DNA of 64,000 nucleotides from Bin87 sp965204905 (GTDB lineage: Bacteria; Chloroflexota; Dehalococcoidia; Lucifugimonadales; UBA3495), in the NCBI GenBank assembly GCA_965204905.1, contig OZ242042.1, positions 3,348,001 through 3,412,000 of the forward strand, in the 5' to 3' direction. The position numbers and the translations under genes are program-made. Shown in pieces: positions 8,987-17,457 of this stretch. The notes beneath the pieces were generated by a model, which saw nothing but the letters and a program-made list of their open reading frames with translations, had not been told where the DNA came from and did not search any database. Numbering within the stretch: the stretch's first letter is position 1; each line of letters opens with the position of its first letter.

Positions 8987-9002
8987 CTTATTTCACTCCT
9001 CC

Positions 9003-9827
9003 TCAGAAGGTAACTTTGCTTCCGTACTTGTCCATCAGCGCCAAAAAGAGAGCGTGCCGCAACGGATTGTTGGCGGCGTTTTCAGAGCGGCGCAGGTAGA
9101 TGCGATAGACCGTTTCCAGCTGATCGTCCCCCATCCAGACGGCGTAGCTGGGCATCCCGTTCCCCAGGCTGCGATGGATAAACTCCAGCCGGCGGATGCG
9201 ACTGAGTTGCAGGGCTACACGACCATCGCCGTCAGTCGTGAGTACGGCGATACCGCCGTTCGGGTCGGGATTCCCGCTGCCGTCCACGAATTGCAGATCG
9301 TCCAGCGTGGCGGGAATGGACACCGTGGCGGCCGTGTTGTGTACCATCACCACCGCCTCGCCTAGTCCGATGGAAATGTCCCCCATGCCTCCGCTGCAAT
9401 CGAGCAGCACGCTGCGCAGCAAGTCTATGTTCGCCGGCTGTGTGGGGGTGTGCAGCGTTGCCAGGGGCGCCGCGCTCTCCGGCAAATGGTCCTCGATGAC
9501 CCGGCCCAGACCATCGGGAATGGGCGCGAAGCTCACCTGCCCGCGCCGGGTTACGGTCGCGGCCCCGGCGATGGAGCCGTACAGCGCCTTTTCGCCGGAC
9601 CAGCGCCGCGCCACGTCGAACCGCGGCCCATACGTGCAGCCCATGATGCAGCCGGCGGTGGTGACTTGTACCCGCCCGTCGCTCGCTCCGGCGGCCTCGC
9701 GCAACTCACTCAACACCGCATCGGCGTTTCGGCCCCGGTGATACCATCGCCCGCAACCGTACTCATCGGTGCAGACGACGATGTTAACGTCCGGGCGTGC
9801 GGCGGGTCTCGAAGGTGTTGTGCTCAT
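9003..9827 (-). CDS. Thioredoxin-like [2Fe-2S] ferredoxin domain protein
   Basis: In this 274-aa protein residues about 14-100 look like a thioredoxin-fold 2Fe-2S domain (NuoE/Shethna type). Candidate ligands are the cysteines of CTDEYGC and of AGCIMGC. The second half (about 125-274) is a separate domain I do not recognise, with SVLLDCSGGMGD and YGSKVTF at the end. It probably handles electron transfer or cluster supply. It lies 16 bases upstream of aconitase on the same strand, so a role in loading or protecting the aconitase cluster is conceivable but only inferred. Confidence 0.65.
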   Translation of the reverse strand: MSTTPSRPAARPDVNIVVCTDEYGCGRWYHRGRNADAVLSELREAAGASDGRVQVTTAGCIMGCTYGPRFDVARRWSGEKALYGSIAGAATVTRRGQVSFAPIPDGLGRVIEDHLPESAAPLATLHTPTQPANIDLLRSVLLDCSGGMGDISIGLGEAVVMVHNTAATVSIPATLDDLQFVDGSGNPDPNGGIAVLTTDGDGRVALQLSRIRRLEFIHRSLGNGMPSYAVWMGDDQLETVYRIYLRRSENAANNPLRHALFLALMDKYGSKVTF

Positions 9828-9870
9828 GTCGTTGCGGTCGTCGGCGTACCGGTTGGGTGCGACAAAACGT

Positions 9871-9896
9871 CCGCCCGGCTGCGATGCGCCGGGCGG
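9871..9896 (-). terminator. Possible terminator after the ferredoxin gene
   Basis: CCGCCCGG and CCGGGCGG form an 8-bp stem. On the minus strand it is followed by ACGTTTTGT, a short T tract. A second GC hairpin (CGGCCCG/CGGGCCG) lies at 9928-9946. The T tract is weak. Confidence 0.4.
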
Positions 9897-9969
9897 AGAG
9901 ATTTTGAACTGTCACTGCGACTGCGTTCGGCCCGGTTGACGGGCCGGACGGCGCAAGGCCGGCGCGGAA

Positions 9970-10212
9970 CTACTTGTCGAAGTAGTCGTAGTTGATCTTG
10001 ATGTATTCCTCGTACATCGCCGGCACCGCTTCTTCAGCGAATATGGCGGTCACCGGGCATACCGGCTCGCAGGCGGCGCAGTCGATGCACTCATCGGGAC
10101 TGATGAAGTACATGTCGTCGTCATCGGTGGTGTAGATGCAGTCTACCGGGCAAACATCGACGCAGGCGGCGTCTTTCACGCCGACACATGGCTCGGTAAT
10201 GATGTAGGTCAT
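9970..10212 (-). CDS. fdxA: 7Fe/8Fe bacterial ferredoxin
   Basis: This 80-aa protein has the FdxA-type cysteine pattern: C-x7-C-x3-CP (EPCVGVKDAACVDVCP), then CIDCAACEPVCP. It would carry one [3Fe-4S] and one [4Fe-4S] cluster and serve as a low-potential electron carrier in the cytoplasm. The acidic insert YTTDDDDMYFI between clusters is normal for the type. The gene has its own well-formed promoter at 10308-10335. Confidence 0.9.
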   Translation of the reverse strand: MTYIITEPCVGVKDAACVDVCPVDCIYTTDDDDMYFISPDECIDCAACEPVCPVTAIFAEEAVPAMYEEYIKINYDYFDK

Positions 10213-10307
10213 AGCGGCTTTCCCCTCGGTTGATTTGGTGTGGGTCGGTACGACGGTTCACGTTCAAAGTGGCAAGTCAACTTGCGGCTACTCACCACGG
10301 ATGCGAA

Positions 10308-10335
10308 ATTATAGCACGGCGGGAAGTCTATGCAA
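10308..10335 (-). promoter_or_regulatory. Sigma-70-type promoter for the ferredoxin gene
   Basis: On the minus strand TTGCAT and TATAAT are separated by 16 bases, and TGC directly precedes the -10 box (an extended -10). The -10 box lies about 96 bases upstream of the ferredoxin start. This is the best-formed promoter I saw. Confidence 0.6.
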
Positions 10336-10346
10336 CCGGAAAGGCT

Positions 10347-10703
10347 CTAGTACAAGATCAGGTGAGTAGGAACCAGTCGCTGTTCTACCGGGTCCACCGC
10401 CAAGGCCAAGCCTTCCAGGGTGTAGGCGCCCAGCAACGGCGGAGCGTTGTCTTCGCCAAAGATCACCAGGGTTGCCACACTCTCGCCATCAACGGTGGCA
10501 CGAGCCTCGCCGTAGTCCATGAACACCCGCCGACCATCGGCCAGCAGGAACTGACGCTGACCGGCGGGTTCGACTCCCAGCTCGCGCAGCATCCGGCCGG
10601 GCAGGGTGGTATAAGCCGCGCCGGTATCCACCGTGGCTTCCAAATCCCGGGATAGTTGACCGTCCATGCTGGAAATCCGCAACGGCCAGCTGAATGTTCC
10701 CAT
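10347..10703 (-). CDS. Clan AA (retropepsin-like) aspartic protease
   Basis: This 118-aa protein has the retropepsin active-site motif VDTGAAYTTLP at about residues 25-35, with LLGAYTLEGL later. Members of this small bacterial family act as dimers, each chain giving one catalytic Asp. The natural substrate is unknown. The start at 10703 gives the usual length; a longer frame to 10832 would overlap the Lrp gene. No signal peptide is seen. A second, more distant clan AA protein lies at 21627-22088. Confidence 0.7.
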   Translation of the reverse strand: MGTFSWPLRISSMDGQLSRDLEATVDTGAAYTTLPGRMLRELGVEPAGQRQFLLADGRRVFMDYGEARATVDGESVATLVIFGEDNAPPLLGAYTLEGLALAVDPVEQRLVPTHLILY

Positions 10704-10791
10704 AATGAACTCGCTATTCCTCGCTCGGTGTTTCCCAGTCCATTCTAACGTATGGATCACGCTTTTTCGGACGATCTGGCGCACCTGGCCG

Positions 10792-11226
10792 TTACACCCG
10801 CGTGAACCGCTTTTTGGTGGAAAGTGTGACAAAGGTCTGCGTCTTCTGGACGCCGTCGATCACGCCGATCTGAGTGCGCAGAAAATCTCCCAGGCTTTCC
10901 GCAGACTCTAGGGCAGTCCAGACGAAAACGTCGTAAGGCCCCGTGGCTACGACGACATAGTGCGCTTCGTCCAGATCGGCGATGCGCTCGGCGACGGCAT
11001 CGGATTTGCCGGGGCCGGTCTCCAATCCGATCAGGGCGGTAGTGCCGTAGCCCATCTTCTCCAGGTTCGGCACTGCCACCACGTGGACTATGTCATCCTT
11101 GATCAGGCGGCGCAACCGGCGACGCACGGTGCCCTCACTCACGCCGACGGCGCGTGCGATTTTGGCATTCGACGCGCGCCCGTCGGCCTGTAGTATCCCG
11201 ATAATCTTGAGGTCAAGTTCATCCAT
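10792..11226 (-). CDS. Lrp/AsnC-family transcriptional regulator
   Basis: This 144-aa protein has the full family layout. The winged helix-turn-helix is at residues 2-45 (ILQADGRASNAKIARAVGVS), and the C-terminal RAM ligand-binding domain contains VVVATGPYDVFVW. Members sense amino acids or related small molecules as octamers. The start follows GGAG in the AT-rich region that also carries a palindrome at 11401. The EamA-type exporter gene lies upstream on the same strand; Lrp proteins often regulate nearby amino acid exporters, so that is the likely target (inference). Confidence 0.9.
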   Translation of the reverse strand: MDELDLKIIGILQADGRASNAKIARAVGVSEGTVRRRLRRLIKDDIVHVVAVPNLEKMGYGTTALIGLETGPGKSDAVAERIADLDEAHYVVVATGPYDVFVWTALESAESLGDFLRTQIGVIDGVQKTQTFVTLSTKKRFTRV

Positions 11227-11400
11227 TGTCTGGTTGACTCCATACGAAATTCGCCGGGCACGTTATGCTTTCCGTATTCCGGCGAAAATAATTGCCGAAC
11301 GATAATAGTCTTTCTTTTGCCGATTGTCAACCATCAACGGCTATCAATTGTCTCTATTCGTCTATACAATGACGATTTTTTGGTTTATTTGAGCATACGC

Positions 11401-11415
11401 ACGTATCATATACGT
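11401..11415. promoter_or_regulatory. Short perfect palindrome, possible Lrp operator
   Basis: ACGTAT-cat-ATACGT is a 15-bp inverted repeat in the AT-rich gap between the Lrp-type regulator and the exporter gene. Lrp-family sites are often palindromes of this size. No other evidence supports it. Confidence 0.3.
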
Positions 11416-11430
11416 AACATTATCTTCCCG

Positions 11431-12399
11431 CTAACCCAAACTCAGAGCGCCCACGCCCACCACAATCATGATGATTGACGCGCCTTTTACCGCCAGAGAC
11501 TGCGGCGACAGCGACTCGTCCAGCAATTGCCAGCGCACTCGCGACAGAACCGTCGATGCGACGAACACGAACAGCGGGCGGGTCGCCAAAACCGCTGCCA
11601 CCAGCGACGCCGGCCCCAGGCTGTAGGCGTACACCGACAGCAGGATGGAAATGGCCGGCATCAACGCTTCGCCGGTAATCAGCATCCCCAGCGCCGTCGG
11701 TTGCTTCACGGCTGCTAACAAACGCCGGGCCGCCTCCCGTCCACCACTCAGTCCTACAATGAAGAAAACCGCTCCCACCGTAGCCTGCTGTATTCCGAAA
11801 ACCGTCAACACGGGCAGGTCGGCGTTCAGCGACGCCTTGGTGACCACGAAACTGCCTGCCGCGCACAACGCGCTCAACAGCAACACCGCGGGTCCATATA
11901 CCGCAGACTGGTCGCCGAGGGTGAAGACCGCCGTGGTGGGCAGGCTCATCCCCGGCCCGATCCGTCCGTAGGGCCTCTCCTGGAACAGTCGCACGGAAAT
12001 CAGCGCCGCTCCGACCACCACCAGGCCGATGCCTCCCCACTGGCCTATCGAGATATGCTCGTCCAGGAACAGCAGCGCCATGATGGCCACGTAGATGGGG
12101 TTGGTCTGCGCGATGGCCACCGCGCGCGACGCCTCCATCATCCGCATCCCGCAAAACAGCAGCGCCACCGAACATCCCATCAGCAGGCCCGCTACCACCG
12201 GCGACATCGCCACCGGCCAGGACGTACCGTCGGGAATCCCCACCAAGAGGGTAACAACGCCCCCGTACACCATCCCGCAGATGCCGCACCACAGGCACAG
12301 GGGTGGCACCCCCTGGAAGTGGAAGGACAGCAACCGCTTGTCGCAAACGCTGACAAAGCAGAAGGCCACCGAACTGCCCAGCGCCAGTATTGCCCACAT
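11431..12399 (-). CDS. EamA/DMT-family transporter
   Basis: This 322-aa membrane protein has about ten hydrophobic segments in two EamA repeats. Examples are ILALGSSVAFCFVSVCDK at the N-terminus, AIAQTNPIYVAIMALLFLDE at the end of the first repeat, and SLGPASLVAAVLATRPLFVF in the second. Drug/metabolite transporters of this kind usually export amino acids or other metabolites across the cytoplasmic membrane. The neighbouring Lrp-type gene downstream fits an amino acid or metabolite exporter, but the substrate is unknown. Confidence 0.85.
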   Translation of the reverse strand: MWAILALGSSVAFCFVSVCDKRLLSFHFQGVPPLCLWCGICGMVYGGVVTLLVGIPDGTSWPVAMSPVVAGLLMGCSVALLFCGMRMMEASRAVAIAQTNPIYVAIMALLFLDEHISIGQWGGIGLVVVGAALISVRLFQERPYGRIGPGMSLPTTAVFTLGDQSAVYGPAVLLLSALCAAGSFVVTKASLNADLPVLTVFGIQQATVGAVFFIVGLSGGREAARRLLAAVKQPTALGMLITGEALMPAISILLSVYAYSLGPASLVAAVLATRPLFVFVASTVLSRVRWQLLDESLSPQSLAVKGASIIMIVVGVGALSLG

Positions 12400-12447
12400 T
12401 GCGCTAGGTTTCGCTCCGGAGTTTTGCCTCTCGTGTGCTCAACCGAT

Positions 12448-12840
12448 TCAGACCTTGCAATGATCGCCGCAATCCTCGCGCCGGCCCAGTGCCCTGCTGA
12501 TGCTCATGCGGTTGCGGGCGAACCAACGGTAGAATCCGTCGCACGCCGGGCGCGCCGGCCACCATCCCGTCCACCCAATCAGCCAGCCCAGGCCGGCCAG
12601 GCGATACGCTTCCCGCAAACTGGACATGCCAACCGTAACGGTGCCGTCGGGCTTGATGCCGTACAGCGCAGCCCTTACCTGCTCGGCACTGAGGCCATAG
12701 GTGGCCGCGTCAAAGTCCGCCGCCATGATGTCCACTGCCTCGATGGCATCGGGATTCCGCCGGTACAGACCCAGGACCTCCCGGCTGCACATTGGACATG
12801 CGCCGTCGTAGAGCAGTCGGTAGCGATCATTCTCTCCCAT
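12448..12840 (-). CDS. DCC1-like (DUF393) thiol-disulfide oxidoreductase family protein
   Basis: This 130-aa protein has the DUF393/DCC signature YDGACPMCSREV near the N-terminus, where the two cysteines of CPMC give a thioredoxin-like active site. The GWLIGWTGWW stretch and C-terminal cysteines are also seen. The biochemical role of the family is poorly defined. It lies downstream of the PEP-mutase-like gene and is separated from it by a hairpin repeat. Confidence 0.8.
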   Translation of the reverse strand: MGENDRYRLLYDGACPMCSREVLGLYRRNPDAIEAVDIMAADFDAATYGLSAEQVRAALYGIKPDGTVTVGMSSLREAYRLAGLGWLIGWTGWWPARPACDGFYRWFARNRMSISRALGRREDCGDHCKV

Positions 12841-12854
12841 AACGCCTCCTTTTC

Positions 12855-12892
12855 ACCCTCTCCCAGGGGGAGAGGGCAGGGTGAGGGCGTAC
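12855..12892. repeat. CCCTCTCCC/GGGAGAGGG hairpin repeat, copy 1
   Basis: CACCCTCTCCC-aggg-GGAGAGGGCAGGGTG is an inverted repeat between two minus-strand genes. Related sequences lie in 36059-36133 and 54258-54297. Confidence 0.7.
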
Positions 12893-12896
12893 CCCG

Positions 12897-13820
12897 CTAG
12901 TCGTCCGCCGGAACCAGCGCGGCGTCGGCGGCCATCTGCTCAGCCTGGGCGGCGGCCAGGGATGCCACGTCCGTGCCTACGTCCTGCACGCCGTACTTTT
13001 TCTCCAACTCGTAGATGGCGTCCAGGCCCAGCACCGAAGCCACGTCCCAACGAGTGCCGTAGCGGTCGGGGTTGACCATGCCGTCGCTCATCAGCTCCTC
13101 GTAGGCGGCGCGCACTTGCTTATAGATGAGCCAGATGGTGCTGCCGCAGATCATGATCTTGTAGCCCAGCTCGTCCATGGTCTGCGTGGTCGCCAGGTCG
13201 CCGTTGTACATGCGCGGCACGTCGGCTAGGTCGCGGGCGTAGCGCTGGATGTCATCCTGGGACTTGATGCCGTCCACGAACACCAGGTCCGCGCCGGCGT
13301 CCATGTAAGCGCGACAGCGGGCGACCGTGTCTTCCCAGCCGTTGACCGCGTAGGCGTCGCAGCGGGCGATGATGACGAAATCGGGATCCCTTCGGGCGTC
13401 CAGGGCAGCGTGAATCTTCTGGACGTGTTCCTCCACGGGAACCACCTGCTTGCCGGCGAAGAAGCCGCACTTCTTGGGAAAAACTTGGTCCTCCAGGTGA
13501 ATAGCGGCAACACCGGCGGCCTCATACTCGCGCACGGTGCGCCCCACGTTCAGCGGGTTGCCGTAGCCGGTATCGGCATCGCAAATCACCGGGATGTTGA
13601 TGGCCTCAGCGATGTATTTGGCGTTGGCGACCATCTCGGTCATGGTGAGCAGCCCAACGTCGGGGAACCCCTTTTCGGCGGCGGTGCCGGCGCCGGTCAT
13701 GTACACGGCCTGGTGTCCCACGTCCTCAGCGATGCGAGCGTGCAGCGCGTTCAAAACGAACGGCGCGACGACCATCTGGTCCGACGCCAGCATCTGGCGC
13801 AACTTGGCGGTAGCTTTCAT
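12897..13820 (-). CDS. Isocitrate lyase/PEP mutase family protein
   Basis: This 307-aa TIM-barrel protein belongs to the PEP mutase/isocitrate lyase superfamily. It has metal-binding DADTGYG at about residues 83-89, HLEDQVFPKKCGF in the active-site loop and RCDAYAV. True isocitrate and methylisocitrate lyases have KKCGH or KRCGH; here the His is replaced by Phe. That points to an oxaloacetate decarboxylase-like or carboxyphosphonoenolpyruvate-mutase-like activity acting on small 2-oxo or dicarboxylic acids. A phospholipase/carboxylesterase-type gene lies 15 bases upstream on the same strand, suggesting co-transcription. Confidence 0.8.
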   Translation of the reverse strand: MKATAKLRQMLASDQMVVAPFVLNALHARIAEDVGHQAVYMTGAGTAAEKGFPDVGLLTMTEMVANAKYIAEAINIPVICDADTGYGNPLNVGRTVREYEAAGVAAIHLEDQVFPKKCGFFAGKQVVPVEEHVQKIHAALDARRDPDFVIIARCDAYAVNGWEDTVARCRAYMDAGADLVFVDGIKSQDDIQRYARDLADVPRMYNGDLATTQTMDELGYKIMICGSTIWLIYKQVRAAYEELMSDGMVNPDRYGTRWDVASVLGLDAIYELEKKYGVQDVGTDVASLAAAQAEQMAADAALVPADD

Positions 13821-13835
13821 GATAATAACCCTCTC

Positions 13836-14543
13836 CTAGAAGACGCGGTCGGTTTCGGGCACCAGCGGCGGCAGGATGGCTTCCACCCAGGGCACCATGT
13901 CCCGCAGCACTTCCACCGGAATCTCGTGGCCCATGTTGTACTCGTGATATGACAGGTTGTAATTCTCTGCGTCCAGGAACTCGCGAGTGCGCCTGGCGCT
14001 GTCCATGGACACCATCTGGTCATGTAGGCCGTGGGCGACGAATACCGGCTGACTGCGATGGTCCGGCAGGCGGGGCCGCAGCACTTCGGGGTCGGGCAGC
14101 GACGCGCTCAGGGCGACCAGCGCCGCGAAGCGGTCCGGACGGCCCAGGCCCATGCGGTAGGTCATCCCGCCGCCCTGGGAAAATCCCAGCAACACGGCCT
14201 GGCCCTCGCCGGCGCGAAACTCGGTCAACACCTCATCGAAAAAGGCGTCCAGAAATGCCTCCGCCTGCTCGAAATGATCGTCGGTGGCCTGGCCGCGCGG
14301 CGGGTGCCAGCCGTAGCCGACCATACCCGGGGCCAACTCAAACGGAATGGGCGCGTTGGGGCACACGTACACGTAGCCCTTGCGGTTGATGGACGGAGCC
14401 AGCCCGGCCAAGTCCTGCATATTTGCGCCGAAACCGTGCAGCATCACTACCAGCGGATAGCTCGCCTCGGCGTCGTAGTCGTCGGGGAAAATCGCCAAGT
14501 AATGGAGGCCGTCGTCGGCTACCCTGCGCTGTTCGGCGTGCAT
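13836..14543 (-). CDS. Alpha/beta-hydrolase, phospholipase/carboxylesterase type
   Basis: This 235-aa protein is a serine hydrolase with nucleophile elbow GFSQGG at about residues 127-132. The oxyanion region is VVMLHGFGANMQD, the likely catalytic Asp is in FVAHGLHDQMV, and the His is in YNMGHEIP. It resembles the carboxylesterase/lysophospholipase (PF02230) group, which cleaves short-chain esters or lysophospholipids. There is no signal peptide, so it is cytoplasmic. It lies upstream of the PEP-mutase-like gene with a 15-base gap. Confidence 0.85.
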   Translation of the reverse strand: MHAEQRRVADDGLHYLAIFPDDYDAEASYPLVVMLHGFGANMQDLAGLAPSINRKGYVYVCPNAPIPFELAPGMVGYGWHPPRGQATDDHFEQAEAFLDAFFDEVLTEFRAGEGQAVLLGFSQGGGMTYRMGLGRPDRFAALVALSASLPDPEVLRPRLPDHRSQPVFVAHGLHDQMVSMDSARRTREFLDAENYNLSYHEYNMGHEIPVEVLRDMVPWVEAILPPLVPETDRVF

Positions 14544-14669
14544 CTGCCCTGCTCCTGTGGGTGGGTTCGGCGGTGGATGGATAGCCTAATGCTAACACAA
14601 TGCTCTGATCCCAAATTTGCCACAGATGCTGGGCTGGGTGCCGGACACGCCGGCGCGGACCTACCGCCG

Positions 14670-14870
14670 TCAACACCCCGGCTGGCCCAAGTTGCCGCAA
14701 CAATTCCGGCGCGTGGCGATCTTGATCCAGAAGTTGGACGCGACCTGCCTGATCACCTGCCCCCAGGACAGGCCGGTGCCACGCAAGTTCCCTATTGAAG
14801 CCCGCAGGTTCGGACGCTCATCATGGTGGTGGCTGTGCGAGCCCTCGGGCTGCGGATTATGCTCGGCCAT
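14670..14870 (-). CDS. Small cysteine-rich protein of unknown function
   Basis: This 66-aa frame begins MAEHNPQPEGSHSHHHDE and ends RRNCCGNLGQPGC. The middle (VIRQVASNFWIKIATRR) is a likely amphipathic helix. The CCGxxGxPGC ending could bind a metal. It starts 20 bases after the YhhQ stop on the same strand, so it may be co-transcribed. No strong ribosome site is present, and I cannot assign a function. Confidence 0.45.
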   Translation of the reverse strand: MAEHNPQPEGSHSHHHDERPNLRASIGNLRGTGLSWGQVIRQVASNFWIKIATRRNCCGNLGQPGC

Positions 14871-14889
14871 GGCCGCCGCCGTTTCGGTT

Positions 14890-15711
14890 TCAGGCCCGGT
14901 TAACCGAGGTCCCCGCCGGCGCTGATCCAAACACGCCGAAGGGGTTGAGGGACCTCGGCGCGTCGTACACGTCCATTCGCTCGGTGCGCTTCAGCCACCC
15001 CACCACCAGGTAGGTCAACGGCGTGGCGATGATTTCGTACACCGACTTGGCGATCCAGGCGCACACCGCCGCGTTGAACACCGGCAGCCAGGAACCATCC
15101 GGGCCGATCCAAAGCCCGGAGACTCCGAAGGCGATGGTAAAAAACAGTATCGAGTCTATGCCCTGTCCCACCACCGTGGACGATATGGTGCGCAGCCACA
15201 GCATCCGGCCCTGGGTGCGGTTTTTCAGCACCACCATGACCACCGCGTTGGTGAACTCACCCACAATGTACGCGACGAACGAGCCCAACAGGATCCAGCC
15301 CGTCGCGCCCAGGATCGCCTCGAAAGCGTGCTCGCTGGGCAGGTTCGCCACCACGTTGCCGGCATCATCGGTTATCGTGACCGGATCGTGGGACCAGAAC
15401 ACCGCGCCGGGGATCAGATCGCCGGCCCAGAACAGGAACACCATTAGCAAGTTGCACAGGAAACCCAGCCAGATCACCCCACGCGCCACGCGGAAACCGT
15501 ACACCTCGGTCAGGATGTCGCTGATGATATAGCCGATGGGGAAGCAGATGATGGCGGCGGATACCACGAACAAGTTGCTGCCGATGAAGTTGAACGGCAA
15601 CTCGAAAAGCGATACCGGCTTGACGGCAATGATGTTGCTGATCAGCAGGACCGTCACCGCCAGGGCGGCGATGATCACCAGCTTTCCTGAGAATTGCATG
15701 GTTTGTTGCAC
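14890..15711 (-). CDS. yhhQ: Queuosine precursor transporter
   Basis: This 273-aa protein has six or seven membrane segments and matches the YhhQ/vitamin uptake transporter family (PF02592), which imports preQ0/preQ1 for tRNA queuosine. Conserved stretches are ISDILTEVYGF after the second helix, VAYIVGEFTNA, and STVVGQGIDSILFF. The start is close to a glutamine synthetase gene upstream on the same strand (28-base gap). Such transporters also occur far from queuosine genes, as here. Confidence 0.85.
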   Translation of the reverse strand: MQQTMQFSGKLVIIAALAVTVLLISNIIAVKPVSLFELPFNFIGSNLFVVSAAIICFPIGYIISDILTEVYGFRVARGVIWLGFLCNLLMVFLFWAGDLIPGAVFWSHDPVTITDDAGNVVANLPSEHAFEAILGATGWILLGSFVAYIVGEFTNAVVMVVLKNRTQGRMLWLRTISSTVVGQGIDSILFFTIAFGVSGLWIGPDGSWLPVFNAAVCAWIAKSVYEIIATPLTYLVVGWLKRTERMDVYDAPRSLNPFGVFGSAPAGTSVNRA

Positions 15712-15739
15712 CTCATCCGGTTGTGGCCAAACTCTGGAC

Positions 15740-17080
15740 TCAGAGCAGCGGGAGGTAGCGGGAGATTTCGTAGTCGGTCACCGCAGAGCTGTAGTCTTCC
15801 CATTCCTTCTTCTTGTTGCGTATCAAGGTTTCGTGTACGAAATCACCCAGGGTTTCGCGCAATAGACTGCTTCCTTCAGCCAGCGATATGGCTTCGCCCA
15901 GGTTGGTAGGCAGCCGCGAAATACCGCGCGCCTCACGTTCCTCCGGCGCCATCCGCGATACATCGGACGTCACCGGCGACGGCAGCGGGTACTCTTCCTC
16001 AATGCCCTTCAATCCCGCCGCCAGCAGCGCGCTGAACGCCAAGTAAGGATTGCACGCCGGATCCGGCGCGCGGTACTCCACCCTCAGCGAGGTCTCGTAG
16101 CCGGTCTTGTACGAGGGCACCCGGATCAGGTCCAGCCGGTTCGACATGGTCCACGATACATGAACCGGCGCCTCGTAGCCCGGCACCAGCCGCTTGTATG
16201 AATTTACCCACTGGTTGGTAACCAGCGTTATCTCCGGGGAATGCCGCAACAAGCCGGCGATGAAGCGCTTGCCCGTTACCGACAGGTGCAGGTCGTCGTC
16301 CGTGTCGTAAAAGGCGTTGGCGTTGCCGCGAAACAGGGATTGATGGGTGTGCATCCCGCTCCCGTTCTTGGTCCGGAACGGCTTGGGCATAAAGGAAGCG
16401 TACACGCCCTGCTGTTGAGCCAGTTCCTTAATGACCATGCGGGCCGTCATCACGTTGTCGGCCATCGTTAGCGCGTCGGTGTATTGCAGGTCTATCTCGT
16501 GCTGGCTGTGCGCGCCCTCGTGGTGCGAATACTTGACGGGGATTCCCATATCCGCCAGGTTCAGCACCGTGTCCCGGCGCAGGTCGGACGCAGGGTTGCT
16601 GGAAAGCTGGTCGTAATAGCCATAAGTGTCCAGCGGTTCCAGGGATTCGGCATCCCTCAGGTAGAAATACTCCAGCTCCGGCCCCACGTAATAAATGTAG
16701 CCCAGGCTCGCCAGCCTTTCCAGGTTGCGCTTCAGGACGTGGCGAGGGTCTCCAATGAACGGCTCGCCCCGGGGCGTGCGGATGTCGCAAAAGATGCGCG
16801 CCACTGAGTTCTGTCGTGGCCGCCAAGGTAGCAGCGAGAACGTGGTCGGGTCAGGGAAAGCGCGCAGGTCGCTCTCCTCATCCGTGGTGAAACCGTCGAT
16901 GGCCGCGCCGTCGAATCCCACTCCCAACTCAAGCGCGTCCTCCAGGTCGTCCACCGTGATGGCAAACCCTTTCAGGTTCCCCAGTATATCCGTGAACCAG
17001 AGGCGAATGAACTTGACGTCAAAGTCGCGCGCGCTGCGCAGCACGTACTCGCGCTCCGCCGCGTGGTGGTCAGTCAACAT
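15740..17080 (-). CDS. glnA: Glutamine synthetase type I
   Basis: This 446-aa GSI makes glutamine from glutamate, ammonia and ATP. The N-terminal beta-grasp contains FTDILGNLKGF. Catalytic-domain motifs include GFDGAAIDGF, GPELEYFYL, KPFRTKNGSGMHTHQSL and the substrate loop NSYKRLVPGYEAP. The length is that of GSI-alpha. The NLYxLP adenylylation site of enteric-type enzymes is replaced by ISRLPTNL with no Tyr, so control by adenylylation is not expected. Two ammonium transporters follow within 4 kb, and a GSII gene lies at 51908-52930. Confidence 0.93.
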   Translation of the reverse strand: MLTDHHAAEREYVLRSARDFDVKFIRLWFTDILGNLKGFAITVDDLEDALELGVGFDGAAIDGFTTDEESDLRAFPDPTTFSLLPWRPRQNSVARIFCDIRTPRGEPFIGDPRHVLKRNLERLASLGYIYYVGPELEYFYLRDAESLEPLDTYGYYDQLSSNPASDLRRDTVLNLADMGIPVKYSHHEGAHSQHEIDLQYTDALTMADNVMTARMVIKELAQQQGVYASFMPKPFRTKNGSGMHTHQSLFRGNANAFYDTDDDLHLSVTGKRFIAGLLRHSPEITLVTNQWVNSYKRLVPGYEAPVHVSWTMSNRLDLIRVPSYKTGYETSLRVEYRAPDPACNPYLAFSALLAAGLKGIEEEYPLPSPVTSDVSRMAPEEREARGISRLPTNLGEAISLAEGSSLLRETLGDFVHETLIRNKKKEWEDYSSAVTDYEISRYLPLL

Positions 17081-17457
17081 TAAGAATCTCCTGCTGCTAT
17101 TGAACCCCTCTGGAGTTACCTGAATTACTAACCTATCTGAACTGTTCTGGATCTATGAGAGCCTCTTCCACTGCCTTCTGTCCGGAAGCCAAGCCGTAGG
17201 AAAGCGGACACCACTTCCGCCGCACTCAAGTTGCGAAAATTCGGGGTATTTGACCAACACCACTTCGTACTGTGCCATGGTAGTTGACCTCCGGGTGGTC
17301 GTGCCAGCAGTCCAAGGGCCTATGTCGCGCGTAGGGGCGAATGATTATTCGCCCCTACGCATTCATTATCTGCCGGCAATTGTATCACCGGGCCCAGGCG
17401 TCAAAGTAATTGTCCCCACTCTTGGCGAGATTGTCGAACCGGTCTTAAGAGAGTTTC
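17081..17457. other. Intergenic region upstream of glutamine synthetase
   Basis: This interval holds the glnA upstream region and the downstream end of the first amt gene. A 28-bp hairpin repeat lies at 17331-17358. I see no gene or RNA. Confidence 0.5.
17331..17358. repeat. Hairpin repeat (GTAGGGGCG family), copy 3
   Basis: GTAGGGGCGAAT-gatt-ATTCGCCCCTAC is a perfect palindrome with 12-bp arms. The same core recurs at 59395-59422. Confidence 0.85.

Noticed and set aside
8000..9013. Long plus-strand open frame opposite aconitase
   Set aside because: It lies antisense to a certain gene, has no recognisable domain, and arises from GC-rich codon bias. The same applies to 17479-18636, 19796-21166, 33897-35777, 36807-38318, 45417-46580, 47484-48635 and 61034-62113.
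12855..12892. CRISPR-like repeat
   Set aside because: These are single palindromes scattered over the window, not regularly spaced direct repeats with unique spacers.
12897..13820. Isocitrate lyase of the glyoxylate shunt
   Set aside because: The catalytic KKCGH signature is KKCGF, and the length fits the PEP mutase/oxaloacetate decarboxylase group.
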